A stretch of 64,000 nt of DNA from Arsenophonus sp. aPb (GTDB lineage: Bacteria > Pseudomonadota > Gammaproteobacteria > Enterobacterales > Enterobacteriaceae), in contig NZ_CP123499.1 of assembly GCF_029873475.1 (NCBI RefSeq), positions 868,001-932,000 on the forward strand. Reading direction: 5' to 3'. Position numbers and translations under genes: made by a program. Below are positions 16,659-26,632 of the stretch, piece by piece. Each line of letters begins with the position of its first letter. The first letter of the stretch is position 1. The notes under the pieces are model-generated. The model did not search any database, was not told the origin of the DNA, and was given only the letters and a program-made list of their open reading frames with translations.

Positions 16659-17936
16659 ATGACAACATTTGCAACCACGACAAGTCGATATTTGACAGCA
16701 GAACAATTAATTAAACTTCCCACTCAATTCGGAACCCCTATCTGGATCTATGATAGCGAAGTTATTACACAGGCTATTAAACAGTTGAGTGCATTTGATG
16801 TGATCCGTTTTGCGCAAAAAGCATGCTCCAATATTCATATTTTGCGTTTGATGCGTGAACAAGGTGTGAAAGTTGATGCTGTATCATTAGGCGAAATTGA
16901 AAGGGCATTAGTGGCAGGTTTTCGTCCGGGAAGCGAAAAAGCCGAAATTGTATTTACCGCAGATGTCATTGAAAAGCAAACTATTGAGCGGGTAATAGAG
17001 TTAGATATTCCGGTTAATGTCGGATCAATTGATATGCTCGTTCAATTGGGAAAAGCCAAACGACATCATCCTATTTGGTTACGTATCAATCCTGGGTTTG
17101 GCCATGGACACAGCCAAAAAACCAATACCGGTGGAGAAAATAGTAAGCACGGTATCTGGTTTAGTGATCTGCCGTTAGCAATTGAAAAAATTAATCAATA
17201 TCAGTTAATGCTGGTCGGGATACATATGCATATTGGTTCTGGGGTTGATTATTGTCACCTAGCTAAAGTCTGTGACGCTATGGTAGAGCAGGTCATCTTA
17301 AGTGGTTGTGATATACAAGCTATTTCTGCTGGTGGAGGATTGTCGATCCCTTATCATTTAGCTGAGGAGCGAATTGATATTAACCACTATTTTGCTTTGT
17401 GGCATGACGCTCGTGAACGTATTTCAGCGCATTTGGGGCACCATATAACACTAGAAATTGAGCCTGGTCGTTATTTGGTTGCAGAATCAGGTGTACTTTT
17501 AGCTGAAGTTAGAGCGATAAAAAGAATGGGGAAAAATCATTATGTATTAGTTGATAGTGGTTTTAATGATCTCATGCGTCCTGCTATGTATGGTTGTTAT
17601 CATCATATTTCTGTCTTGGCCGCGGATAATCGTGATCTTTCGAATGGAAATTTACGTGAAACATTAGTTGCTGGTCCTTTATGTGAATCTGGTGATGTTT
17701 TTACGCAGGCAAATAACGGCGCTGTTGTCTCTCGTTTATTACCTGAAATTTATGTGGGAGATTACTTAGTCTTTCATGATACTGGTGCTTATGGTGCGTC
17801 TATGTCTTCTAATTATAATAGTCGCCCGCTAATCGCTGAAGTGATGTATTTAAATGGTGAACCAAAATTAATTCGTCGGCGTCAAACATTAGCAGAGTTG
17901 CTGGCATTAGAAACATGTTTGATAACTAGTGATTAG
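16659..17936 (+). CDS. lysA: diaminopimelate decarboxylase
   Basis: LysA decarboxylates meso-diaminopimelate to lysine, the last step of the pathway, with PLP as cofactor. The 425-residue product shows the PLP lysine in VIRFAQKACSNIHILR near residue 53, the GFGHGHSQKTNTGGENSKHGIW block, GIHMHIGSG, and the C-terminal CESGDVFT and HDTGAYGASMSSNYNSRP motifs. All match E. coli LysA. Expression is probably driven by the divergent lysR from the shared intergenic region. The stop codon is part of a small hairpin. Confidence 0.97.
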   Translation: MTTFATTTSRYLTAEQLIKLPTQFGTPIWIYDSEVITQAIKQLSAFDVIRFAQKACSNIHILRLMREQGVKVDAVSLGEIERALVAGFRPGSEKAEIVFTADVIEKQTIERVIELDIPVNVGSIDMLVQLGKAKRHHPIWLRINPGFGHGHSQKTNTGGENSKHGIWFSDLPLAIEKINQYQLMLVGIHMHIGSGVDYCHLAKVCDAMVEQVILSGCDIQAISAGGGLSIPYHLAEERIDINHYFALWHDARERISAHLGHHITLEIEPGRYLVAESGVLLAEVRAIKRMGKNHYVLVDSGFNDLMRPAMYGCYHHISVLAADNRDLSNGNLRETLVAGPLCESGDVFTQANNGAVVSRLLPEIYVGDYLVFHDTGAYGASMSSNYNSRPLIAEVMYLNGEPKLIRRRQTLAELLALETCLITSD

Positions 17937-17954
17937 GGAGCTTAATAGCTCCCT
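17935..17954. terminator. small hairpin between convergent lysA and fadE
   Basis: AGGGAGCT (17935-17942) and AGCTCCCT (17947-17954) form an 8-bp perfect stem with a TAAT loop, beginning at the lysA stop codon. No T-run follows on either strand, so it is a weak bidirectional terminator candidate. Confidence 0.4.
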
Positions 17955-17967
17955 GTAAGATCCAGTA

Positions 17968-20430
17968 TTAAGCTGCTTGCTCTTTATTTAATGACGAACT
18001 ATTTTTCTGTTTATCAGATTTTTTACTAGCCACAGCCAGGGCATCATATTCAAATTCATCAACATTGATTGATCTCAAACGGCTGGCTTCTGCTTTACGT
18101 AAAATGTCAGCTTCTTGCTGGGTAATTTTACCGTCGGCAAGTGCTTGCTTGGCAAGTTTATCTAAATTGGTAAAGTGCGGTTTATGTGCATTTTGGCTAA
18201 CCAAGCGTTCGAAGATTGGCTCGGCGGCAATAATATCTAATAATGCAGTATTAATTATGCCATGAGGGTTGTGCTCACTGGGTATCATATATTGACCGCG
18301 ACCAATGCGATCACGTGTTTCTGATGGTGTCATCATAATTTTTGCTAGTTTATGATCAAGTTGATCACTAGGTGGTGCATAGCGATAACCCAAAGGAAAA
18401 ATGATAATACGGGTTAACGCAGCTACTAGGCGATTTGGAAAGTTACGTAGCAGTGCTTGCATGGCTTTCTCTGATTGAAACAGACAATCTTTTATTACCC
18501 ATTCAACAATAGGTAAATCCATTGTTGGGCGGTCATCATCTTCAAAACGTTTAAGTGTTGCTGATGCTAAATAGAGGTGACTTAAAATATCGCCTAAACG
18601 GGCAGAAATACGTTCGCGACGTTTTAACCCACCACCTAATACAGCCATAGAAATATCAGCCAGTAAGGCAAGGTTGGCACTTTGTCGATTTAATTGTTGA
18701 TAAAAGCGGCGAGTGTTATCTTTTATTGGTGTTTTACTTGTTCTGCCGTTTGTTATACCCAAGTAAAAACTGCGGAATAGGTTACTTATTGTATGGCTCA
18801 AATGGCTAAATAGTAATTTATCAAAAGTGGCTATATCGTTATTTTGTGTTGCTGCTATTTCCTGCAAAATATAAGGATGACAGCGAATAGCTCCTTGGCC
18901 AAAAATCATCATACTTCGTGTTAAAATATTGGCGCCCTCAACAGTAATCGCGATAGGAGCCCCTTGATAAAACCGAGCGAGGAAATTTGCAGGGCCCATA
19001 CAAATACCTTTACCGCCGGCAATATCCATTGCATCAATAATTGCTCTTTGGCCTCGATGAGTACAGTGGTACTTCACAATCGCAGAGAGGACGGCTGGTT
19101 TTTCGCCAGATATAATTGCTGTAGTAATTAACGTTGAAGCGGCATCCATTAAATAAGCATTACCAGCGATACGCGCTAAAGGCTCCTCAATACCCTCCAT
19201 TTTTCCAATAGGTACTTTGAATTGACGACGAATATAGGCATATGCACCAATTGCCATTGCAATACTTTTTAAACCACCCGTTGCGTTAGAGGGAAGAGTA
19301 ATGCCACGACCAATAGAAAGACACTCCATTAACATACGCCAGCCTTGGCCGGCCATTTTGGCACCACCGAGAATATAATCAATCGGCACAAAAATATTTT
19401 TACCGCGTGTAGGGCCATTTTGGAAAGGAATATTCAAAGGAAAATGGCGATGGCCAATTTCTATACCATCAATATTGGTAGGGATCAAAGCGCAGGTAAT
19501 GCCTAGATCAGTTATATCGCCCAATAAATGATCAGGATCATAAAGTTTAAATGCTAGCCCTAATACTGTAGCTACCGGGGCTAAGGTAATATAACGTTTA
19601 TTCCAATTTAAACGCATGCCTAATATTTGTTGGTTTTCCCATTCGCCCATACAGACAACACCGGTGTCAGGAATGGCTCCAGCATCAGAACCAGCTTCAG
19701 GACTTGTTAATGCAAAACAAGGGATCTCTTCACCGCGAGCTAGTCTAGGCAGATAGTGTTGTTTTTGTTCATCGGTGCCATAATGTTGTAAAAGCTCTCC
19801 TGGGCCTAATGAGTTAGGTACACCAACAGTAATGGCTAATATGCCGGAAACCCCAGCTAATTTTTGTAATACTAGTGCTTGAGCATAAGCAGAAAATTCG
19901 AGACCACCATACTCTTTTTTGATGATCATAGCGAAAAAACGGTGTTGTTTTAAATGTTGCCATAATTCAGTGGGTAGATCTGCTAGTTCATGGCTAATTT
20001 GAAAGTCATTAGCCATACGGCATGCTTCTTCAACTGGGCCATTTAGAAAAGCTTGTTCTTCAGTTGTTAATTGTGGTTTTGGATAATTATGTAATTTATC
20101 CCAGTTAGGCTTACCTTGAAATAAGTCGCCTTCCCACCAGGTTGTGCCCGCCTCGATGGCTTCTTTCTCGGTTTTTGACATCGAGGGAATGATTTTCTGA
20201 AAAATTTGTAAGACTTTGCTTGAAATGAATGAGCGGCGTATTGGCAGGTAGACAAGCGGAAATAGTATCGCTGCTGCGAGCAATAACGTCCAATAATACC
20301 ATAAACCAGTACTAGCCATAATTAAACAATAAGCAAGTATAAGTAGGCTACTAAATAGTAGATTTGCTTTGTGATAACAAAGAATTCCGATTAAACCAAT
20401 AAATAGAAAAATAGTGAGTAGAGCCATCAT
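17968..20430 (-). CDS. fadE: acyl-CoA dehydrogenase FadE
   Basis: FadE introduces the first double bond of fatty acid beta-oxidation, using FAD. The 820-residue product has the long FadE layout: two or three N-terminal membrane helices (residues 1-65), then the acyl-CoA dehydrogenase core with FALTSPEAGSDAGAIPDTG, PTRGKNIFVPIDYILGG, and a DAMDIAGGKGICMGP segment, and an extra C-terminal domain. E. coli FadE is of similar length. The tail (KKSDKQKNSSSLNKEQAA) is polar. The gene precedes gmhA in divergent orientation as in E. coli. No FadR box could be assigned confidently. Confidence 0.95.
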   Translation of the reverse strand: MMALLTIFLFIGLIGILCYHKANLLFSSLLILAYCLIMASTGLWYYWTLLLAAAILFPLVYLPIRRSFISSKVLQIFQKIIPSMSKTEKEAIEAGTTWWEGDLFQGKPNWDKLHNYPKPQLTTEEQAFLNGPVEEACRMANDFQISHELADLPTELWQHLKQHRFFAMIIKKEYGGLEFSAYAQALVLQKLAGVSGILAITVGVPNSLGPGELLQHYGTDEQKQHYLPRLARGEEIPCFALTSPEAGSDAGAIPDTGVVCMGEWENQQILGMRLNWNKRYITLAPVATVLGLAFKLYDPDHLLGDITDLGITCALIPTNIDGIEIGHRHFPLNIPFQNGPTRGKNIFVPIDYILGGAKMAGQGWRMLMECLSIGRGITLPSNATGGLKSIAMAIGAYAYIRRQFKVPIGKMEGIEEPLARIAGNAYLMDAASTLITTAIISGEKPAVLSAIVKYHCTHRGQRAIIDAMDIAGGKGICMGPANFLARFYQGAPIAITVEGANILTRSMMIFGQGAIRCHPYILQEIAATQNNDIATFDKLLFSHLSHTISNLFRSFYLGITNGRTSKTPIKDNTRRFYQQLNRQSANLALLADISMAVLGGGLKRRERISARLGDILSHLYLASATLKRFEDDDRPTMDLPIVEWVIKDCLFQSEKAMQALLRNFPNRLVAALTRIIIFPLGYRYAPPSDQLDHKLAKIMMTPSETRDRIGRGQYMIPSEHNPHGIINTALLDIIAAEPIFERLVSQNAHKPHFTNLDKLAKQALADGKITQQEADILRKAEASRLRSINVDEFEYDALAVASKKSDKQKNSSSLNKEQAA

Positions 20431-20667
20431 GGTACTCCTGATTATGATTAAACTAAGTCATCGGAGGTCATATCTGTGTTTTTTCTTATCTTTAATCCAT
20501 GTGATTTTATTTATCAATATTTTTACATGTTAATTACAATGTAGTTCACAAATTATTTATTGAGCTTAACTTAGTTATGATAAGTATTTTTGATACTTCT
20601 TTCATAAAGTTTAATCCGTTACACTGGGATTGTTGAAAAAAATAATATTTTATTAGGAGTAAAAATG

Positions 20668-21246
20668 ATGTACCACGAGCTTATTTGTGCTGAATTAGAA
20701 GAAGCGGCGGTGACATTGAAGAATTTTCTTCAAAATAGAGAAAATATTGAAGCGATTGAGCAAGCCGCGATTATGTTGGCAAATGCCTTTAAAGCGGGAG
20801 GAAAAGTAATATCTTGTGGCAATGGTGGCTCGCATTGTGATGCTATGCATTTTGCAGAAGAATTAACCGGACGTTATCGTGAAAATCGGCCGGGTTATCC
20901 AGCCATTGCGATTTCTGATGTTAGTCATCTCTCCTGCGTTGGTAATGATTTTGGCTATGACTATGTTTTTTCTCGTTATATAGAGGCAGTGGGTAAAGAA
21001 GGGGATGTATTATTTGCACTTTCAACTTCAGGTAATTCTGGCAATATCATCAAGGCAATTGAGGCGGCGCGAGCTAAAGGGATGCAAGTGATTATATTGA
21101 CAGGTAAAGAGGGCGGGAAAATGGCAGGAACCGCTGATATTGAGATTCGTGTACCTCATTTTGGCTATGCCGATCGGATCCAAGAAATTCATATTAAAGT
21201 GATCCATATCTTAATTCAGTTAATAGAAAAAGAGATGGAGAAATAA
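20668..21246 (+). CDS. gmhA: sedoheptulose-7-phosphate isomerase
   Basis: GmhA (LpcA) converts sedoheptulose 7-phosphate to D-glycero-D-manno-heptose 7-phosphate, the first step of LPS inner-core heptose synthesis. Of two adjacent ATGs I choose 20668, eight bases after AGGAG, giving 192 residues as in E. coli. The SIS domain is complete: SCGNGGSHCDAMHFAEELTG with substrate-binding Ser and Glu residues, FALSTSGNSGNIIKAIEAA, and the C-terminal HFGYADRIQEIHIKVIHI with its catalytic His. Its presence implies that the cell still makes heptose-containing LPS. Confidence 0.97.
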   Translation: MYHELICAELEEAAVTLKNFLQNRENIEAIEQAAIMLANAFKAGGKVISCGNGGSHCDAMHFAEELTGRYRENRPGYPAIAISDVSHLSCVGNDFGYDYVFSRYIEAVGKEGDVLFALSTSGNSGNIIKAIEAARAKGMQVIILTGKEGGKMAGTADIEIRVPHFGYADRIQEIHIKVIHILIQLIEKEMEK

Positions 21247-21339
21247 CATTGCTATGCAACATTGCCGGATAGGCGATGGGATTATTTTGCATGATTATGT
21301 TTAGATTTAGAAATTTTATTCTGGCATAAAGGAGACATT

Positions 21340-22107
21340 ATGTGTGAATTACTCGGTATGAGTGCTAATGTCCCGACAGATATTAATTTTAGTTTAAGTG
21401 GTCTTATCCCTCGAGGAGGCCAGACAGGGCCACATAAAGATGGTTGGGGTATTACTTTTTATGAAGGTCGAGGGTGCCGAACATTTAAAGATCCCAAACC
21501 TTGCTATCAGTCGCCTATTGCGCGCTTTGTGCAAGAGTATCCGATTAAATCGGAGGCAGTTATTGCACATATTCGCCAGGCAAATCGGGGCGAGGTCTTA
21601 TTAGAAAACACCCATCCTTTTACCAGAGAACTGTGGGGAAGAAATTGGACTTATGCACATAACGGCCAACTTAAAGGTTATAAAAAATTACCTGTAGGGC
21701 ATTATCGACCAATTGGAGCGACAGATAGTGAGTGGGTGTTTTGTTGGATTTTAAATCAATTATCAGAAAGATATCCTAAAAAACCGACTAACTGGTTAAC
21801 TCTATATCGGTTTATTGCCAAGCTTGCTGATCAATTAAAGCTGATGGGGGTATTTAATATGTTGATTTCCGATGGAAAATACATAATGGCGTATTGCTCG
21901 ACTAATTTGCATTGGCTTACACGCAAAGCACCTTTTGGTAAGGCAAGATTGCTTGATAATGATATTGAAATTGATTTTCAGCAACATACTCAAACTACTG
22001 ATATTGTATCAGTGATTGCAACCCAGCCTTTAACTGGCAATGAGAATTGGCACCGAATTCAGCCGGGCAGTTTTGTTTTATTCCATTTGGGTAAGCGCAT
22101 ATTGTAA
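21340..22107 (+). CDS. yafJ: class II glutamine amidotransferase-like protein YafJ
   Basis: A 255-residue Ntn-hydrolase of the glutamine amidotransferase class II type. Cys2 directly follows the initiator Met (MCELLGMSANVP) and would be the N-terminal nucleophile after Met removal. The GGQTGPHKDGWGITFYEG, IAHIRQANRG and TYAHNGQLKGY segments are the usual substrate-pocket motifs. No synthetase domain is attached, and the physiological substrate of YafJ is not known. It follows gmhA as in E. coli and its end overlaps the convergent yafK gene by 30 bases. Confidence 0.92.
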   Translation: MCELLGMSANVPTDINFSLSGLIPRGGQTGPHKDGWGITFYEGRGCRTFKDPKPCYQSPIARFVQEYPIKSEAVIAHIRQANRGEVLLENTHPFTRELWGRNWTYAHNGQLKGYKKLPVGHYRPIGATDSEWVFCWILNQLSERYPKKPTNWLTLYRFIAKLADQLKLMGVFNMLISDGKYIMAYCSTNLHWLTRKAPFGKARLLDNDIEIDFQQHTQTTDIVSVIATQPLTGNENWHRIQPGSFVLFHLGKRIL

Positions 22108-22830
22108 TCTTTCACCAGCTATAGCTGGTGATAATTGATGGTTAGGAAATTTGTTTACTAAATATTGTCCTTGTTGGATATTAATTACCGGCAATTGATT
22201 TGTTTTAGTAAAATATTCATATGCAGGTTGCAGTTGCTGCCAAAACGTATAGTAACGTGAATTCCGGTGGCGATTCATATTGGCAGATGTCATTTTAAAT
22301 GGATAAATATTGACCTGTATTTCATATTGGCCATTCTGTAATGCATTTTCCACATAACGATAGATTTCATTTATATAGCGATCCGTCATAGCATAGCAGC
22401 CAATTGACCTACACCCACCATGTACCATCAAATAAGCGCCAGTATAGCCATGAGCTCGGTCATATTCATTAGGAAAACCTAAATTAAAAGCGCGATAATA
22501 TTTACTATCGGGTTTTAATTGTGAGCGTGTAATGCGATAAAATCCTTCTGGACTTTTTAAGTCACCTTGTTTTGTTTTAGGCCCTAATCCACCAGAAAAA
22601 TTACAGATTGGATAGCTTTTAAACAATGAAAATAAACCTTTTTCATTTTTAGTATAGAGTTCAAGTACTCTTTCTTCTTTAAAAATTTGAATAAATAGTG
22701 AATTATTTAACAATTTTTTGCCGTTATCACTGATATCTAATGGATAAAATGGTCTTGACGCTGAGTAGCTATTACTGATAAAAAATGAAAGGGAAAAGAT
22801 CCCTATGCTAATAAAAAAAGAGCGTTTCAT
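22078..22830 (-). CDS. yafK: L,D-transpeptidase-fold murein protein YafK (DpaA)
   Basis: The 250-residue product has an N-terminal signal peptide (FISIGIFSLSFFISNSYSA) and a YkuD-type domain with the catalytic motif HGGCRSIGCYAMTD, where the second cysteine (SIGC) is the nucleophile. E. coli YafK/DpaA releases Braun lipoprotein from peptidoglycan rather than adding cross-links. The long C-terminal helical part matches YafK and not ErfK/YbiS. The gene converges on yafJ with a 30-base overlap. Confidence 0.92.
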   Translation of the reverse strand: MKRSFFISIGIFSLSFFISNSYSASRPFYPLDISDNGKKLLNNSLFIQIFKEERVLELYTKNEKGLFSLFKSYPICNFSGGLGPKTKQGDLKSPEGFYRITRSQLKPDSKYYRAFNLGFPNEYDRAHGYTGAYLMVHGGCRSIGCYAMTDRYINEIYRYVENALQNGQYEIQVNIYPFKMTSANMNRHRNSRYYTFWQQLQPAYEYFTKTNQLPVINIQQGQYLVNKFPNHQLSPAIAGERLQYALTQME

Positions 22831-23255
22831 AAGCTTCCATACAAAAGTGAGTTATTGTACAAAAAAAGTACACAAATATTAATCATACATTTGTATTGTA
22901 GTTTTTTATATTAAAAATTAATAATTTTGTCTCCTGCCATTTTTGGCTTATTTTGCTAAAAATTCTAATATCCATCGAAAAAGATGATTCAAATGATCGT
23001 TATTTGCGAATTGTTCTCAAAATAATAAAAAATTTATTCTTATTTGCTTGAACTAAATCACTTGTTGTATCAGACAGCAAGCCAGGGAACTGATAAAATC
23101 ATCTGCGTTAAAATAATAGGTAAATTGTAATAATTAGTGGAGATTCATTAGCTGGCTTGTTTCAATTATTCAACAGCCTTTTGATTATTGGTTGCTATCT
23201 GATTTCATTTGAAATCGTTAGCTTAGGGTTTAACTGATAAACTTGTGCAATTCTT
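22831..23255. other. intergenic region with divergent yafK and nqr promoters
   Basis: About 425 bases without a gene, AT-rich, separating the divergent yafK and nqrA. It must hold the promoter of the eight-gene nqr operon and that of yafK. No operator I can name is visible and no strong stem-loop stands out. Confidence 0.5.
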
Positions 23256-24599
23256 ATGATTAAAATTAAAAAAGGACTCAACCTCCCGATTGCAGGAGTG
23301 CCCGCTCAAGTGGTAGCGGATAGCCCTGTCATTCATCATGTTGCAGTATTGGGTGAAGAGTATATAGGGATGCGTCCTTCAATGTTGGTGAAGGAAGGTG
23401 AGCAAGTTAAAAAGGGGCAAATTCTTTTCGAAGATAAGAAAAATCCAGGCGTATTTTTCACCAGCCCGGCTTGTGGCACTATCATAAAAATCAATCGGGG
23501 TGAACGCCGAGTACTTCAATCTATTGTTATTGAAATTAATGGCGATGAGCAAATTGTATTTAACCGTTATGATAATAATCAACTTGATACATTAACACAT
23601 CAACAAGTAGAAGCTAATTTACTTCAGTCAGGTTTGTGGACAGCGATGCGGACGCGTCCTTTTAGCCATACTCCAGTACCCGGTACTAGCCCAAAAGCAA
23701 TTTTTGTTACGGCGATGGACACGCGTCCACTGGCGGCTGATCCCTTGTTGATTATTGCGGCGGAGGAAACGGCTTTCAATGATGGTTTGAAAGTATTAAC
23801 TAAATTAACCGAAGGAAAAATGTATGTTTGCCATGGAGAAGGTAACTTAGTTAAGTTAACTGGCAATAAACAAATTATTTATAAGCAATTTATTGGACCC
23901 CATCCTGCGGGGTTAGTCGGTACCCATATCCATTTTCTAGAGCCGGTAAGTACAGAGAAAACTGTCTGGCATTTAAATTATCAAGATGTGATTGCGATCG
24001 GTAAACTTTTTACGACGGGTCATCTTTATTCGGATCGCATTATCTCACTTGCTGGACCTCAAGTTAAAAAGCCACGTTTAGTTCGGACTTGTTTAGGCGC
24101 TGATCTCTATGAATTAACGGATGGTGAATTAAAAATAGGAGAAAACAGAATTATCTCAGGGTCAATCTTATGGGGTAATAAATGTGATGATACACGAGGT
24201 TATTTGGGCAGATTCCATAATCAAGTTTCGGTATTGAGCGAAGGGCGTGAAAAAGAGTTATTTGGCTGGATTGTACCCGGAAGAGATAAGTTTACTATCA
24301 CCCGCACGACACTTGGCCATTTCCTGAAAAATAAACAGTTTAATTTCACCACGACGACCAATGGTAGTGAACGTTCTATGGTTCCGATTGGTAATTATGA
24401 ACGTATTATGCCGCTTGATATTATGATCACTCATTTATTACGCGATCTGCTAGTTGGTGATTTAGCCAGCTCTCAGCAACTTGGTTGTTTGGAACTGGAT
24501 GAGGAAGATTTGGAGCTGTGCACCTATGTCTGCCCAGCCAAATATGAGTATGGTCCTGTACTTCGTGAGGTATTGGCCAGAATTGAGCAAGAAGGTTAA
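23256..24599 (+). CDS. nqrA: Na+-translocating NADH:quinone reductase subunit A
   Basis: NqrA is the peripheral cytoplasmic subunit of Na+-NQR and contributes to the quinone site. The 447-residue product matches the family in length, starting MIKIKKGLNLPIAGVPAQVV and containing the conserved RTRPFSHTPVPGTSPKAIFVTAMDT region and the C-terminal ELDEEDLELCTYVCPAKYEYGP. It opens an operon of eight genes with gaps from 41 bases down to 8-base overlaps. The ribosome binding site is not strong. Na+-NQR couples NADH oxidation to Na+ export. Confidence 0.97.
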   Translation: MIKIKKGLNLPIAGVPAQVVADSPVIHHVAVLGEEYIGMRPSMLVKEGEQVKKGQILFEDKKNPGVFFTSPACGTIIKINRGERRVLQSIVIEINGDEQIVFNRYDNNQLDTLTHQQVEANLLQSGLWTAMRTRPFSHTPVPGTSPKAIFVTAMDTRPLAADPLLIIAAEETAFNDGLKVLTKLTEGKMYVCHGEGNLVKLTGNKQIIYKQFIGPHPAGLVGTHIHFLEPVSTEKTVWHLNYQDVIAIGKLFTTGHLYSDRIISLAGPQVKKPRLVRTCLGADLYELTDGELKIGENRIISGSILWGNKCDDTRGYLGRFHNQVSVLSEGREKELFGWIVPGRDKFTITRTTLGHFLKNKQFNFTTTTNGSERSMVPIGNYERIMPLDIMITHLLRDLLVGDLASSQQLGCLELDEEDLELCTYVCPAKYEYGPVLREVLARIEQEG

Positions 24600-24603
24600 C
24601 TAC

Positions 24604-25842
24604 ATGGGCTTAAAGAATTTATTTGAAAAGTATGAACGTCATTTTGAACCCGGTGGAAAACTAGAAAAATACTATGTGCTCTATGAAGCAGTGGCGACTA
24701 TTTTTTATACCCCGGGCACAATCACACACGGGTGTTCACATGTTCGTGACAGTATTGATCTAAAGCGAATGATGATTCTAGTCTGGCTGTCCGTTTTTCC
24801 AGCCATGTTTTGGGGAATGTATAATGTCGGCGCACAAGCGATTCCAGCTCTTTATCAATTACATAGTGAAGCTGACTTGCAGAAGATCCTGGTTTCTGAT
24901 TGGCATTATAGCGTCGCTCAGTTTTTGGGTGCTTCATTAACACCAGAAGCAGGCTGGGCAAGTAAAATGTTGCTTGGTGCAGTATATTTTTTACCTATCT
25001 ATATGGTTGTTTTTTTAGTCGGTGGGTTTTGGGAAGTATTATTTTCGTTGATCCGTGGTCATGAAATCAACGAAGGTTTCTTTGTCTCTTCGATTCTGTT
25101 TGCCCTTATTGTACCGCCTACTATACCACTTTGGCAGGCGGCATTAGGTATTACGTTTGGTATTGTTGTGGCGAAAGAAATTTTTGGTGGTACTGGGCGT
25201 AATTTTTTAAATCCAGCATTAGCTGGTCGTGCATTTCTATTTTTTGCTTATCCAGCTCAAATTTCAGGTGATTTAGTTTGGACTGCGACAGATGGTTTCT
25301 CTGGTGCTACGCCATTATCACAATGGGCTAGGGGTGGAGATCATGCATTAATAAATAATTTGACACATCAGCCTGTTACTTGGATGGATGCTTTTTTTGG
25401 CAATATTCCAGGCTCAATTGGAGAAGTTTCAACATTAATGATCTTAATCGGTGGGGCGTTGATTTTATTTTGCCGAATAGCTTCATGGCGTATCGTTGCC
25501 GGTGTAATGATAGGCATGATGGCAATGTCTTATCTATTTAATGCTATTGGATCATCGACTAATCCATTATTTGCGATGCCTTGGTACTGGCATTTGGTGC
25601 TAGGCGGTTTTGCTTTTGGCATGATGTTTATGGCAACTGATCCTGTTTCGGCCTCTTTTACTAATGAAGGTAAATGGGCTTATGGCATGTTGATTGGTGT
25701 AATGTGTGTTCTCATCAGAGTCATTAATCCTGCTTATCCGGAAGGGATGATGTTGGCGATTTTGTTTGCCAACTTATTTGCGCCTCTGTTTGATTATCTG
25801 GTAGTTCAGGCAAATATTAAACGGAGAAAAGCCCGTGGCTAA
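24604..25842 (+). CDS. nqrB: Na+-NQR subunit B
   Basis: NqrB is a membrane subunit carrying a covalently bound FMN and riboflavin. I start at the ATG at 24604, four bases after the nqrA stop (MGLKNLFEKYERHF), giving 412 residues as in Vibrio; an upstream in-frame extension lies inside nqrA. The flavinylation motif is DGFSGATPLSQWA, with FMN attached to the threonine. About ten membrane helices follow the polar N-terminus. It ends overlapping nqrC by eight bases. Confidence 0.97.
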   Translation: MGLKNLFEKYERHFEPGGKLEKYYVLYEAVATIFYTPGTITHGCSHVRDSIDLKRMMILVWLSVFPAMFWGMYNVGAQAIPALYQLHSEADLQKILVSDWHYSVAQFLGASLTPEAGWASKMLLGAVYFLPIYMVVFLVGGFWEVLFSLIRGHEINEGFFVSSILFALIVPPTIPLWQAALGITFGIVVAKEIFGGTGRNFLNPALAGRAFLFFAYPAQISGDLVWTATDGFSGATPLSQWARGGDHALINNLTHQPVTWMDAFFGNIPGSIGEVSTLMILIGGALILFCRIASWRIVAGVMIGMMAMSYLFNAIGSSTNPLFAMPWYWHLVLGGFAFGMMFMATDPVSASFTNEGKWAYGMLIGVMCVLIRVINPAYPEGMMLAILFANLFAPLFDYLVVQANIKRRKARG

Positions 25843-26632
25843 CGATAAAACAAAAAATCCAAAAGATAGCATCGGCAGAACATTTCTTGTGGTATTTATT
25901 CTGTGTTTAGTGTGTTCAGTAGTTGTATCTGGTGCAGCGGTAGGTTTGAAATCTAAACAGCAAGCACAAAAATTATTAGATAAACAACGTAATATTCTTG
26001 ATGTTGCCGGTTTACTCAAGCCCAAAATGTCAGCTGAAGAGATACAATCTCTTTATAATAGTCGTATTAGCGCTAAAATTTTGAATTTCAAAACAACTGA
26101 AATATCAAATAGTAATGGCAACTTCGATCTTAATAATCAGCTACGTAATGATGAAACACGAATGGTATTATCACCAGAACAGGACGTTGCTAAGATTCGT
26201 TATAGAGCCAACTCGGCAGAAATTTATTTAGTCAATGATGATCATGGTAAAACCATGGCGCTTGTTTTGCCGGTTTATGGTTCTGGTTTATGGTCGGTAA
26301 TGTATGCTTTTATTGCTGTTGATATAGATGGGATCACATCACGTGGTATAACTTATTATTCGCATGGTGAAACGCCAGGTCTAGGTGGAGAGGTGGATAA
26401 TCCACAATGGCGTGCCCAATGGATTGGTAAAAAGCTTTACAATCAACAAGGGAAACCTGCGATAAAAATTGTCCGTGGTGGAGCAATAGGTGATCCCTCT
26501 AGCATCGATGGTCTATCAGGAGCAACATTGACATCAAACGGTATCCAGAAAATGTTTGATTTCTGGTTGGGTAATAATGGTTTTGGTCCGTTTCTGGATA
26601 AAGTACGCAAAGGAGAGTTAAATCATGGCTGA
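25835..26632 (+). CDS. nqrC: Na+-NQR subunit C
   Basis: NqrC is anchored by one N-terminal helix (residues 14-37, FLVVFILCLVCSVVVSGAAVG) and has a large periplasmic domain with a second covalent FMN. The flavinylation sequence SSIDGLSGATLTSNG near residue 230 is intact; ApbE, encoded downstream, performs the attachment. The start is GTG at 25835 within the end of nqrB. The 265-residue length is typical. The start of nqrD overlaps its end by eight bases. Confidence 0.97.
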   Translation: MANDKTKNPKDSIGRTFLVVFILCLVCSVVVSGAAVGLKSKQQAQKLLDKQRNILDVAGLLKPKMSAEEIQSLYNSRISAKILNFKTTEISNSNGNFDLNNQLRNDETRMVLSPEQDVAKIRYRANSAEIYLVNDDHGKTMALVLPVYGSGLWSVMYAFIAVDIDGITSRGITYYSHGETPGLGGEVDNPQWRAQWIGKKLYNQQGKPAIKIVRGGAIGDPSSIDGLSGATLTSNGIQKMFDFWLGNNGFGPFLDKVRKGELNHG